Below, one piece after another: positions 8,956 to 14,900 of a DNA stretch of 36,826 bases. The DNA is from a virus. Position 1 is the first letter of the stretch, and every line of letters starts with the position of its first letter. The stretch spans positions 1-36,826 of the IMG/VR virus record IMGVR_UViG_3300030107_001410; one strand, given 5' to 3'. The notes under the pieces were generated by a model. That model ran no database searches, was not told the DNA's origin, and saw only the letters and a program-made list of their open reading frames with translations. Both the position numbers and the translations under genes were made by a program.

Positions 8956-9302
8956 TGGACGGCTCTGTTGACATTAAATTATTAGTTACGTTAGGTGGCA
9001 TTATTGTTTCTATGGCTGGTGCTGCTGCTGTCGCCAAGAACCAAATCCAGCGACTTACAGAAATGCTGAAAGACATGGAAGGTCGTATGCGTAAATTTGA
9101 TGGTCGTGCTGATAAGCTCGAAAACACGCAAAGCACTACACACCAAAGGTTAGATGTGATTGCCAAGATGATGGCACCAGAAGTAATGGAGCGTCGAGCA
9201 AGAGAAGCAGCTACGGTTTTAGCAAGGCTTGAGGTTCTTGAGAGAACGCAACATAAAATTGAAAATAGAGTTGGGTTAAATGGAGATAAAAAAAGTGTTT
9301 AA
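8955..9302 (+). CDS. Membrane-anchored coiled-coil protein (possible spanin-like)
   Basis: This 115-residue protein has an N-terminal hydrophobic segment (about 8-27, KLLVTLGGIIVSMAGAAAVA) followed by a long charged heptad-rich region (about 28-110). That topology, a short N-terminus, one membrane span and a periplasmic-length coiled coil, is shared by inner-membrane spanins, but no sequence signature proves it. I chose the ATG at 8955, whose bases overlap the upstream TGA (ATGA-type coupling); an upstream in-frame start would overlap the previous gene further. It lies four genes before the holin. Confidence 0.55.
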   Translation: MDGSVDIKLLVTLGGIIVSMAGAAAVAKNQIQRLTEMLKDMEGRMRKFDGRADKLENTQSTTHQRLDVIAKMMAPEVMERRAREAATVLARLEVLERTQHKIENRVGLNGDKKSV

Positions 9303-9396
9303 AAAGTTTTTACAGAAGTCTGTTATAGTTAAAGGATTTCATCGCTATGTCGGCAAATTTGACAACTGGCTGTGGACAAAAATATGGGGTAGGTAA
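9280..9396 (+). CDS. 38-residue basic aromatic protein
   Basis: A short ORF encodes MEIKKVFKKFLQKSVIVKG and then a Trp/Tyr/Phe-rich tail (HRYVGKFDNWLWTKIWGR). It overlaps the end of the preceding gene by 23 bases and stops directly before the ATG at 9397, leaving no gap. The amphipathic, cationic, Trp-rich composition suggests membrane interaction. The compact fit between two genes and the conserved-looking tail support coding. Function unknown; it could contribute to lysis. Confidence 0.5.
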   Translation: MEIKKVFKKFLQKSVIVKGFHRYVGKFDNWLWTKIWGR

Positions 9397-9753
9397 ATGG
9401 AGGTAAGTTCCGAAACAGCCGTTGCCATGCCTATAAAAAACATGGTGGGCATAATCGCTGCTGTTGCTATGGGTATTTTTGCCTATACAGAAATAACCGC
9501 ACGACTGACAAGTTTGGAAACTAGCCGTGAACTTATGAACGCTGACCTTTTAAAAGCAAGTGAACAAACAACAGTAGATAAAGAGCAGTTTCTTTTGTTG
9601 GAAGATTTGTACGAGACAGTAGAAAAGCATCAGGAACTCTTAGATAAGAACATTCACAATCAAGTGATGCTGACGCACATAGAAAAACAATTAGAAAAAG
9701 CTTTAAAAGATATTGAAAAGTTAAAAGATAAAGTTCGAGAGAACGGAAACTGA
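9397..9753 (+). CDS. Membrane-anchored coiled-coil protein
   Basis: This 118-residue protein has an N-terminal hydrophobic span (about 11-31, PIKNMVGIIAAVAMGIFAYTE) and then a helical, Leu/Glu/Lys-rich region to the end (about 35-115). The topology resembles the protein at 8955, so the locus encodes two similar single-span coiled coils in series. One of them could be the inner-membrane spanin. The ATG follows the preceding stop TAA with no gap. Within the coding region, AAATGGAGG precedes a downstream stretch but no better start is seen. Confidence 0.55.
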   Translation: MEVSSETAVAMPIKNMVGIIAAVAMGIFAYTEITARLTSLETSRELMNADLLKASEQTTVDKEQFLLLEDLYETVEKHQELLDKNIHNQVMLTHIEKQLEKALKDIEKLKDKVRENGN

Positions 9754-9755
9754 AG

Positions 9756-9971
9756 ATGATTGAAACAGTCATAGCTTTATTGATGATGGTAAACAACGAA
9801 ATTAAAGAGCATCGTATACAGCCGTCTATGTCCGTTTGCTTAAAGGGTAAGCGAATTGCTATGAGACAGATAAAATCAAGTAGTAATACACGCTTTGAGT
9901 GTTTAAAATCTAAAGCAGAATTAGAATTATATATGGGTAAAAAACATATTGTTAAGCTCATCTTAAAATAG
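9756..9971 (+). CDS. Small protein, possibly exported
   Basis: The 71-residue product begins with a short hydrophobic stretch (MIETVIALLMMVNN) and continues EIKEHRIQPSMSVCLKGKRIAMR, with two cysteines (C28 and C49). The N-terminus could act as a signal or membrane segment, but a clean signal-peptidase site is not obvious and there is no lipobox, so an outer-membrane spanin lipoprotein is not supported. Similar short proteins with HRIQPSMSVCLKGKRIA are, to my recollection, common just upstream of holin genes in environmental podoviruses. Function unknown. Confidence 0.6.
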   Translation: MIETVIALLMMVNNEIKEHRIQPSMSVCLKGKRIAMRQIKSSSNTRFECLKSKAELELYMGKKHIVKLILK

Positions 9972-9979
9972 GAGTTGTT

Positions 9980-10426
9980 ATGCTTAGTTTACTAGGATCA
10001 CTAATGGGGTTTGGTACTAGCTTTCTACCTAAAGTTATGGACTACTTTCAAGACAAACAAGACAAGGCACATGAACTGCGCCTGATGGACAAGCAACTAG
10101 AGAACCAGAAGGTGCTAGGAGCGCAGAAGTTACAAATGACGCACGTTGAGGCAGATATTAGGGAGAGCGAGGCGTTATTAAAACACGATGCAAAGCTACA
10201 AAATAAAGCAAGCCCTTGGGTTGTTAACTTAGCAGCCTCAGTTCGTCCAGTAGTAACATACCTACTGTTCCTTGAAATATTTGTTTTAACTTTTGCTGTG
10301 CAATTTGGGTTTATTGATAAAGAGCAATATCAACTTATATGGAGTAGCGAAATGAGTGCTGTATGGGCTGGCATCGTTTCATTCTGGTTTGGCAGTAGGA
10401 CTATGGCTAGGAAACAGCAAACGTGA
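9980..10426 (+). CDS. Holin (3TM / gene-transfer-agent type)
   Basis: This 148-residue protein has a weakly hydrophobic N-terminus (1-20), a long charged helix with DKQDKAHELRLMDKQLE (about 24-80), and two strong hydrophobic segments near 86-111 (SVRPVVTYLLFLEIFVLTFAV) and 121-139 (MSAVWAGIVSFWFG). The ASVRPVVTYLL and AVWAGIVSFWFGSR signatures match the holin family described as three-TM holins of gene transfer agents and phages. Holins form the inner-membrane lesion that releases the lysozyme. The ATG follows GGAGTTGTT. The lysozyme starts at a GTG overlapping this stop (GTGA), which couples the two lysis genes. Confidence 0.8.
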   Translation: MLSLLGSLMGFGTSFLPKVMDYFQDKQDKAHELRLMDKQLENQKVLGAQKLQMTHVEADIRESEALLKHDAKLQNKASPWVVNLAASVRPVVTYLLFLEIFVLTFAVQFGFIDKEQYQLIWSSEMSAVWAGIVSFWFGSRTMARKQQT

Positions 10427-10872
10427 ACATCAACAGGGCTGGCTTGGAAATAATCAAGTCTTTTGAAGGTTGGTCCTCTGAACCTTACCTTTGTCCTGCA
10501 AATCGTTGGACGATTGCATATGGTTCTACATGGGATATTAACGGACATCCTATTACCGCTGACCACCCTAATATTACAAAAGAGCAAGGCGAGGCGTTAT
10601 TGCGAAAAGAAGTGCATCATATTGAAAATGCAGTTAGACGCCTTATCAAAACGCCATTGACTGTCAATCAGTTCTCAGCAATTTGTAGCTGGGGTTTTAA
10701 TGTCGGTAGCGGTAACGTGCAAAATTCTACGTTAAGAATGAAGTTAAATCGTGGTGACGTAGAGGGTGCAGCAGATGAGTTTCCTAAATGGCGTAAGGCT
10801 GGTGGACGAGTGTTAGCTGGGCTGGTCAGAAGAAGGGTCGCTGAGAGGGCTTTGTTCCTCACGCCTGATTAA
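10423..10872 (+). CDS. Endolysin, GH24 (T4-type) lysozyme
   Basis: This 149-residue enzyme is a compact phage lysozyme that cleaves the glycan of peptidoglycan. The catalytic triad follows the family spacing E-8aa-(D/C)-5aa-T: E15 in SFEGW, C24 in PYLCPANRW, T30 in WTIAYGST. A cysteine therefore replaces the usual aspartate, a known variant of the family. The C-terminal part contains SAICSWGFNVGSG (about 85-97) and the GLVRRRVAERALF motif (about 133-145) seen in GH24 endolysins. No signal-arrest-release helix is present, so release through the upstream holin is expected. Start is GTG at 10423, overlapping the holin stop. Its last 60 bases overlap a minus-strand micro-gene. Confidence 0.92.
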   Translation: MNINRAGLEIIKSFEGWSSEPYLCPANRWTIAYGSTWDINGHPITADHPNITKEQGEALLRKEVHHIENAVRRLIKTPLTVNQFSAICSWGFNVGSGNVQNSTLRMKLNRGDVEGAADEFPKWRKAGGRVLAGLVRRRVAERALFLTPD

Positions 10873-10980
10873 CTTATGTAGCCACTTTGGTACTGTAAAG
10901 ACAGTTATGCGATCAATATTACTTTCGTATTCACGACTGCCATCGTCATAAAGATACCACACGCCTACCAATTTTTTCAT
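10813..10980 (-). CDS. 55-residue protein antisense to lysozyme 3' end
   Basis: The minus-strand ORF encodes MKKLVGVWYLYDDGSREYE... ending ...SDPSSDQPS. Residues 1-40 look like a genuine small domain (VGVWYLYDDGS, ITVFTVPKWLHKLIRR); the last 19 residues are low-complexity and lie across the lysozyme end. The ATG sits immediately after the stop of the upstream minus-strand gene (TAA then ATG). It is the last gene of the minus block, and no terminator is visible before it runs into the lysozyme, so the two transcripts must overlap. Function unknown. Confidence 0.55.
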   Translation of the reverse strand: MKKLVGVWYLYDDGSREYESNIDRITVFTVPKWLHKLIRREEQSPLSDPSSDQPS

Positions 10981-11142
10981 TTAATCAACACCAAGGTTTT
11001 GCAATAGCCCTACCTCAATACATACTGCACCATGCCCCAATGCTATCGCTGCCTTAGTGCAAATTTCCAAAGATGGATAAGTCTGGAATAGTTCAACGTA
11101 ACCATCAAAAAACATAACCAAGCTATAATGTAAGTTACTCAT
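10981..11142 (-). CDS. 53-residue small protein, unknown
   Basis: The ORF encodes MSNLHYSLVMFFDGYVELF... ending ...LLQNLGVD. The start overlaps the end of the gene at 11135-11317 by eight bases (ATGAGTAA arrangement) and its stop abuts the next ATG, so it is embedded in a coupled micro-gene series. No motif or clear membrane segment is visible. The tight packing is the main evidence that it is translated. Confidence 0.5.
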   Translation of the reverse strand: MSNLHYSLVMFFDGYVELFQTYPSLEICTKAAIALGHGAVCIEVGLLQNLGVD

Positions 11143-11317
11143 TCGTGTGCTTTACCTTCTGTACTAGGCTCCAAGGGATTAAGTTTTTGTTACTTTTCAA
11201 GACAACATCAGTAAATCGTTTGTAAGCCATTTTTTCTGCAAATAATTTGTGTTGGTCTTTTATGTTTTTTGGGTGTTCGGGCCATCCGCTGTTGTCTTCT
11301 TTTGTTCGTTTTGGCAT
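11135..11317 (-). CDS. 60-residue charged protein, unknown
   Basis: The product begins MPKRTKEDNSGWPEHPKNIK and is rich in Lys, Asn and Glu, with a helical-looking FAEKMAYKRFTDVVLK segment in the middle. The ATG follows AGAGGTAAGTTAG, which is also the end of the upstream zinc-ribbon gene. No known domain is recognised. It is part of the overlapping minus-strand series that ends at the lysozyme. Confidence 0.6.
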   Translation of the reverse strand: MPKRTKEDNSGWPEHPKNIKDQHKLFAEKMAYKRFTDVVLKSNKNLIPWSLVQKVKHTNE

Positions 11318-11473
11318 CTAACTTACCTCTTTGTTTTTAGGGTAATAAACCTCAACAATGCAATGACAATTGGGACAGCTTAGATTAGTAACCATTAAAT
11401 AATGTTCGTTTTCTTCATCAATGTCATGGTCGCCGCCCCAGATTAATTCTGTATTACAATGCCAGCAATTCAT
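11318..11473 (-). CDS. Small zinc-ribbon protein
   Basis: The 51-residue product starts MNCWHCNTELIWGGD and contains a second knuckle LSCPNCHC near residues 31-38, giving two CxxC pairs (C3/C6 and C33/C36) expected to bind one zinc ion. It ends VEVYYPKNKEVS. Short MNCWHC..ELIWGGDHD...NLSCP.C proteins are, to my recollection, frequent in phages of proteobacteria; the role is unknown, with nucleic-acid binding the usual guess. The ATG overlaps the upstream TGA (TGATG) and the stop lies in the ribosome-binding region of the next gene. Confidence 0.72.
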   Translation of the reverse strand: MNCWHCNTELIWGGDHDIDEENEHYLMVTNLSCPNCHCIVEVYYPKNKEVS

Positions 11474-11616
11474 CAATTGTTCCTAACTATTTCAATTTGG
11501 CAATAAGGGTCGTTTTTCTTTAATCGTTTACGCTTTGCATAAGCTGCAAACTCGTGGCTGAAACTTCCAAAACAAGTTGCTGTGCCGTCACCATTTACCA
11601 TCATAACATAATACAT
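11473..11616 (-). CDS. 47-residue protein, unknown
   Basis: The ORF encodes MYYVMMVNGDGTATCFGSF... ending IEIVRNN. The start is preceded by ACAGGAGTGGTATTA, a strong ribosome-binding site, and the stop overlaps the next start as TGATG. The N-terminal strand-like MYYVMMVNGDG and the basic middle AAYAKRKRLKK suggest a small alpha/beta fold. No family recognised. Confidence 0.58.
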   Translation of the reverse strand: MYYVMMVNGDGTATCFGSFSHEFAAYAKRKRLKKNDPYCQIEIVRNN

Positions 11617-11687
11617 TAATACCACTCCTGTCTGTGTCTAATCCAAATTCTAAATCTGCGAGTTAGGTTGTGTATAATTTTCATCAT
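11616..11687 (-). CDS. Micro-peptide of 23 residues, tentative
   Basis: A short ORF encodes MMKIIHNLTRRFRIWIRHRQ plus EWY and is strongly basic and aromatic. Its ATG overlaps the TGA of the upstream gene (TGATG), and its TAA shares the A of the next ATG (TAATG), so both junctions have the geometry of coupled genes. The ORF could also start three bases further upstream or downstream. The alternative is that the space is just a leader holding the GGAGTGG ribosome-binding site of the next gene, which lies inside this ORF. Confidence 0.4.
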   Translation of the reverse strand: MMKIIHNLTRRFRIWIRHRQEWY

Positions 11688-11932
11688 CATGCGTAACTGT
11701 CATCATCAGGATAATAACCGTTTTTCTCGTACCACTCCTCCATAAACTCTATCGTCCTATCGTATGTCGTGGTTGTAATGTCATGTCCTGCATACAACCG
11801 CCTTACAAAATTAGGGCTTCGTGCGACGCTCATGCCGAAATATGTAACAGACACTCTATTTTTTGTTCCGGGGCTACCCGCAAGTCTTAAAAATTCCTGT
11901 ACCTGTTGTACTAATAATTGCCGTGTACTCAT
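11687..11932 (-). CDS. Small protein, possible helix-turn-helix regulator
   Basis: This 81-residue protein (MSTRQLLVQQVQEFLRLAG...) has a helical N-terminus, a central FGMSVARSPNFVRRLYAGHDITTTTYDRTIEFMEEW segment that resembles the recognition part of small phage HTH proteins (short helix, turn, R-L-Y-x-G, then a helix), and an acidic tail. The resemblance is weak and I cannot name a family. The ATG overlaps the SSB stop (TAATG). If it binds DNA, a target could be the operator-like repeats at 14200. Confidence 0.5.
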   Translation of the reverse strand: MSTRQLLVQQVQEFLRLAGSPGTKNRVSVTYFGMSVARSPNFVRRLYAGHDITTTTYDRTIEFMEEWYEKNGYYPDDDSYA

Positions 11933-12402
11933 TAGAACGGTATCTCATCATCAACGTCAGGTTGCTGGGGTGATTGAGGGACGTCAGACTCCTCTTGCTT
12001 TACCCATGCTAACCATGAATCTGCATCTGCTTGTGTCTGATTAGACTCTATGCAACTCTTGGCTATAGCCAACCTAGTAATTATCTCATCTTTAGATAGC
12101 CCTTGAGAGGCGCTAGGAGCTTGCTGTGGGGCTGGTTGGGGCGCTGGCGCAGCTTGGCCCCCTTCGAGAACAATTACAGGTGTTATCTTGCCGCCTCTAC
12201 CCGGCGATTTAATGGTATAGTATGTTACGCCTTTGAAGTCTCTTGCTTCACACTCAGCCGTGTACTTGATCCCTTCTTGAAACAAATGTTTATCAGAAGG
12301 CCAATAGCCAAGCCATTTGCCAGTATCAGTTTTAATTAACCCTGTTGGTTTGTTACCCTTAGGATCATAAATATTAGCAATTGTAAATGTTAATGTAGCC
12401 AT
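11932..12402 (-). CDS. ssb: Single-stranded-DNA-binding protein (SSB-like)
   Basis: This 156-residue protein has a beta-rich N-terminal domain of about 85 residues (MATLTFTIANIYDPKG ... DFKGVTYYTIKSPGRGGK), consistent with an OB fold, a Pro/Ala/Gln-rich linker (about 88-105), a helical segment and the acidic C-terminal tail DVDDEIPF. An acidic tail ending in I-P-F is the hallmark of bacterial and phage SSBs and contacts host replication and repair enzymes. I chose the ATG at 12402 because AAAAGGAGTTAAC precedes it. The frame stays open upstream to a TTG at 12486, adding 28 protein-like residues. The gene lies directly downstream of a Cas4-like nuclease, a typical recombination pairing. Confidence 0.75.
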   Translation of the reverse strand: MATLTFTIANIYDPKGNKPTGLIKTDTGKWLGYWPSDKHLFQEGIKYTAECEARDFKGVTYYTIKSPGRGGKITPVIVLEGGQAAPAPQPAPQQAPSASQGLSKDEIITRLAIAKSCIESNQTQADADSWLAWVKQEESDVPQSPQQPDVDDEIPF

Positions 12403-12475
12403 GTTAACTCCTTTTATTGTCCATGATTCTATTTCAAAATATTGACTGATTTCTGCAACTGCTTCTTCTGCTGTT

Positions 12476-13360
12476 TTAAAACTCAATCACTTCTTCCTGT
12501 GACTCCTTGTACTGGCTGCAAAACGGTGCAACTGCACAATAGTTCTCGCAACGAACTCTCTCGCCGCGCCGCATCTCTATATAATAATTTGATTTTAATT
12601 GATTGTCGTTACTGACAAGACCTTTAGCCACGCAATACTCTTGGGCTTCCTGTCTACTGTCTAACAAGCGAAAAGCAGATTTTCTACCTACTTTCATAAC
12701 TGCCCATTTAGTTGGGCGTTCCCACATCTCTGTAGGTGTGCAGATAGGCAACCACTCACGAGCTTCCTGATGCTCACGAATCCTTGCTTCAATAAAGTCT
12801 TTCTGCTCGTCCTCATCCCATAGGTCTGCTTTTAAAATGCCGATCTGATGTTGCGGATAATCACGCTCAAACTTAGCCTTAGACTTTGAGTAGTCCCGGT
12901 ACAAAGCAACGATTTGCACTTCATCAACCGGGATGTCGTTCTGCTCACATAGCCATGCCAGTACGTTTAACTGCTGTACCTTCTCTTCTTTAAGACCGTT
13001 CATGGTTTCCCAGACGGATGTAAACTTATAGTCAGACAGGACGTTATCTTCCCACAAATCTATCTGACCACTAAGTGTCCAGCCGCCGACATCTGCATAC
13101 AAACGACGTTCTATAATACGCTTGCCATCCACATCACCTCCACGTTCTAAGACATGGTGCATGGCTTGACCCATTAAAGAAAACAATCTGTCTGAACAAT
13201 CTTCAACGATCTGATCTCCATAGTCTCGCATCAAGCTAACTTGTCTAGGTGGAGAAATAAGCCGTGTGACTGATATATCAGAATTGCCACTGTTGTAGGT
13301 ATCGTTCTGAATTGCATCAACAATAGGCTGCGGTAGTCCTAGTTCATTAGTAATTTTCAT
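12476..13360 (-). CDS. PD-(D/E)XK nuclease, Cas4/RecB-like, probable Fe-S protein
   Basis: This 294-residue protein carries the RecB-nuclease motif series: GQAMHHVLE (about 64-72, motif with His), SGQIDLWEDN (D101), VLSDYKFTS (D110 and K112, the D-x-K core) and the trailing QQLNVLAWLC (Q130). Three C-terminal cysteines in RCENYCAVAPFC (C271, C275, C281) plus an N-terminal C55 reproduce the Cas4/AddB arrangement that holds a 4Fe-4S cluster. Such enzymes are ssDNA or dsDNA exonucleases acting in recombination or end processing. The stop is 73 bases upstream of the chosen SSB start. The start overlaps the upstream gene's end (ATGA). No CRISPR array is present, so a link with spacer acquisition is not indicated. 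Confidence 0.82.
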   Translation of the reverse strand: MKITNELGLPQPIVDAIQNDTYNSGNSDISVTRLISPPRQVSLMRDYGDQIVEDCSDRLFSLMGQAMHHVLERGGDVDGKRIIERRLYADVGGWTLSGQIDLWEDNVLSDYKFTSVWETMNGLKEEKVQQLNVLAWLCEQNDIPVDEVQIVALYRDYSKSKAKFERDYPQHQIGILKADLWDEDEQKDFIEARIREHQEAREWLPICTPTEMWERPTKWAVMKVGRKSAFRLLDSRQEAQEYCVAKGLVSNDNQLKSNYYIEMRRGERVRCENYCAVAPFCSQYKESQEEVIEF

Positions 13361-13545
13361 TGTACTTTCCCCAGTTGATTTAATAATGCGACTAATGCTT
13401 TTGTTATGTCTTCAGCCCACGGCTCAATCAAATCAGCGTCGTGCTTGTGCAATTCGGTGAGCAATGTTGCATCGTTAATAAGCGCATGGCAGTGGAAATC
13501 TATCGTAACTCTTCCAGAGTGCAAAATTTTTACTTCATCAGTCAT
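13357..13545 (-). CDS. 62-residue protein, unknown
   Basis: The product MTDEVKILHSGRVTIDFHCHA... has an N-terminal strand-like part with HCHA and a helical C-terminal half (about 35-60). Both ends overlap neighbours: its start lies within the previous gene's 3' end and its stop overlaps the nuclease ATG. No motif recognised. Coupling suggests a role alongside the nuclease, but that is only inference. Confidence 0.55.
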   Translation of the reverse strand: MTDEVKILHSGRVTIDFHCHALINDATLLTELHKHDADLIEPWAEDITKALVALLNQLGKVQ

Positions 13546-13762
13546 GTACTTTACCTAACACTAGATTAATAATGTGGTCCTCTACTGAAATTGGTTTTAA
13601 ACTGGCAAATGGGTAAACAGCGATTCTAGAAATGTCAGTGTGTTCGCCGTTGTGCAGAACCTCTAGCTCGTCTACAACGTAATCATTTCCTCTCGGCAAA
13701 ACAGTTGCCGCGATGTCAAGATTGATATGATCTGCTAACGTATAACTTGTGTGAATTTTCAT
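13538..13762 (-). CDS. 74-residue protein, unknown
   Basis: The product starts MKIHTSYTLADHINLDIAAT and alternates short hydrophobic and acidic segments, consistent with a small beta-rich fold. I chose the ATG at 13762 because AAGGGTGATATT precedes it. An in-frame ATG at 13786 would add eight residues and overlap the upstream gene. The C-terminus overlaps the next gene by eight bases. No family recognised. Confidence 0.55.
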   Translation of the reverse strand: MKIHTSYTLADHINLDIAATVLPRGNDYVVDELEVLHNGEHTDISRIAVYPFASLKPISVEDHIINLVLGKVHD

Positions 13763-13772
13763 AATATCACCC

Positions 13773-14159
13773 TTACCATTCAACATTTTCGATTGTTGAG
13801 TTACTTGATGTAACTTCTACACCGTTGCCATCATCGTCTAAACAGGGAACATCCTCTTGCAGTAGTGCGCAATCAATATAATTTTTAAGAATTTTTGTAG
13901 CTTCTAACTCTTCTGTTTGCTCATGGTACTCGCTCCCATCGCTAACAAGTCTTACCTTCCCATCATCAAAAAATTTTTCTAGCCCCTGTTCACGTAAGTA
14001 GTCCTCAACAAAGTCGTACCACGCTGAAGTGTCACCATCCACACTGTTGGCGCATAGCCCTGCATCGACTACAGCCTTTTTGCCAACGACAACTTCATAT
14101 TCACGTTCAAGCGTTAGCTCAAATCTATATGTCTTTTTTGCTGTTACATTAAATTCCAT
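13773..14159 (-). CDS. 128-residue acidic protein, first gene of minus operon
   Basis: The product begins MEFNVTAKKTYRFELTLERE and is acidic overall, with a strand-rich N-terminus and a central DTSAWYDFVEDYLREQGLEKFF helix pair. I chose the ATG at 14159 because it follows AAAAGGAGTCAAAAT, the extended ribosome-binding leader shared by many minus-strand genes of this phage. It is the promoter-proximal gene of the block 14159-10813. No domain is recognised; small acidic early proteins of this sort are sometimes host-takeover factors, which is speculation. Confidence 0.6.
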   Translation of the reverse strand: MEFNVTAKKTYRFELTLEREYEVVVGKKAVVDAGLCANSVDGDTSAWYDFVEDYLREQGLEKFFDDGKVRLVSDGSEYHEQTEELEATKILKNYIDCALLQEDVPCLDDDGNGVEVTSSNSTIENVEW

Positions 14160-14263
14160 ATTTTGACTCCTTTTCTGATGTACGCACCATGACACATTGC
14201 TAGCATATATGCAAATAAAAAATGCTATTGCAATTACAATTATCTTTGTGATAGGCTATTTAC
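14160..14263. promoter_or_regulatory. Divergent early promoter region with operator-like inverted repeat
   Basis: This gap separates the minus operon (ATG 14159) and the plus operon (ATG 14264). Reading left, TTGCAA, an 18-base spacer and TATATG make a plausible promoter. Reading right, TTGCAA at 14228-14233 and the AT-rich TAGGCT/TATTTA stretch end only two bases before the HNH ATG. An inverted repeat, TAGCAT (14201-14206) and ATGCTA (14222-14227), has arms 21 bp apart, about two helical turns, and extends into ATTGC arms; GCATATATGC (14203-14212) is itself palindromic. This is a likely repressor or activator site controlling both operons. The promoter assignment is by eye. Confidence 0.5.
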
Positions 14264-14599
14264 ATGGCTTACAAAACTATCATTCGTGATAAAAAACATC
14301 TAAATTTTATTCGACAATTGGAATGTGTCCTTTGTGGCTCACCTTTTGTGGAAGCTGCACATCTGCGTATTGGAACAGACGGCGCAACTTCTATGAAGCC
14401 AAGTGACTGCTATGTTTTACCTTTGTGTAGTCCACATCACAGGTTGCAACATCAAATTGGAGAAAGGACATTTTGGGAGGGTATAAACCCGCATTATTTA
14501 TGTGCGGAATTATATAAGCTGACTGGTTTATATGAAGAGGCTATTGCACTAATTGAAAGGGAAAGAGTCAATGTTGGACGTAAACAAGCTTTATCATAA
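14264..14599 (+). CDS. HNH endonuclease-like protein
   Basis: This 111-residue protein has a zinc-supported HNH core: QLECVLCG (C21, C24), EAAHLRIG (H33, first catalytic-type His), LPLCSPHHRLQH (C55, H58, H59, H63). The arrangement CxxC ... AAHxR ... PLCxxHHxxxH is that of phage single-domain HNH nucleases of the Ref/DUF968 kind, which nick or cut DNA during recombination or packaging. The ATG is 2 bases behind a possible -10 element and has no good ribosome-binding site, hinting at leaderless translation. Starting further downstream would destroy the zinc site. It opens an operon of DNA-processing genes. Confidence 0.78.
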   Translation: MAYKTIIRDKKHLNFIRQLECVLCGSPFVEAAHLRIGTDGATSMKPSDCYVLPLCSPHHRLQHQIGERTFWEGINPHYLCAELYKLTGLYEEAIALIERERVNVGRKQALS

Positions 14600-14900
14600 A
14601 TTATTAGACACAGGGAGGGAACGGGCAGACGCCCATGCAGCGTTTAAAGTGTTAGAAGATACAGAAAAAAGTGTGCTTGCAGAGCATACACAAAAATTTA
14701 TTATTAACGGGGCTAAATCGCAAGCCTCTGCGGAGTCGCAAGCCAGAGCGAGTGCAGAATTTGTAGAGTTTCTAAAAGAAAAGGGACGGTTGCGGCATGA
14801 GTTTGGGATTAAAGACGTCGAGTACGAGTCGATTAAAGTTTACATAGACATGCTACGCGCAAATCAAGCGTTAGAGCGTGCGCAGATAGGAGTCTTATGA
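14571..14900 (+). CDS. Helical protein of DNA-metabolism operon, unknown
   Basis: This 109-residue protein (MLDVNKLYHKLLDTGRERAD...) is almost entirely helical by composition, rich in Ala, Glu, Lys and Arg. It includes a KFIINGAKSQASAESQARASAEF middle part and ends with KDVEYESIKVYIDMLRANQALERA. I chose the ATG at 14571, preceded by GGAAAGAGTCA, over an in-frame TTG at 14553. It overlaps the HNH gene by 29 bases and the next ATG by four (ATGA). Similar helical proteins occur in other phage recombination operons to my recollection, but the function is unknown. A recombinase accessory or DNA-binding role is possible. Confidence 0.6.
   Translation: MLDVNKLYHKLLDTGRERADAHAAFKVLEDTEKSVLAEHTQKFIINGAKSQASAESQARASAEFVEFLKEKGRLRHEFGIKDVEYESIKVYIDMLRANQALERAQIGVL

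Noticed and set aside
9756-9971. Outer-membrane spanin lipoprotein
   Set aside because: No lipobox cysteine follows the N-terminal hydrophobic stretch; the first Cys is at residue 28 in a basic context.
12476-13360. Cas4-like nuclease as part of a CRISPR system
   Set aside because: No direct-repeat array and no other cas-like gene occurs in the window. Free-standing Cas4-like nucleases are common in phages.
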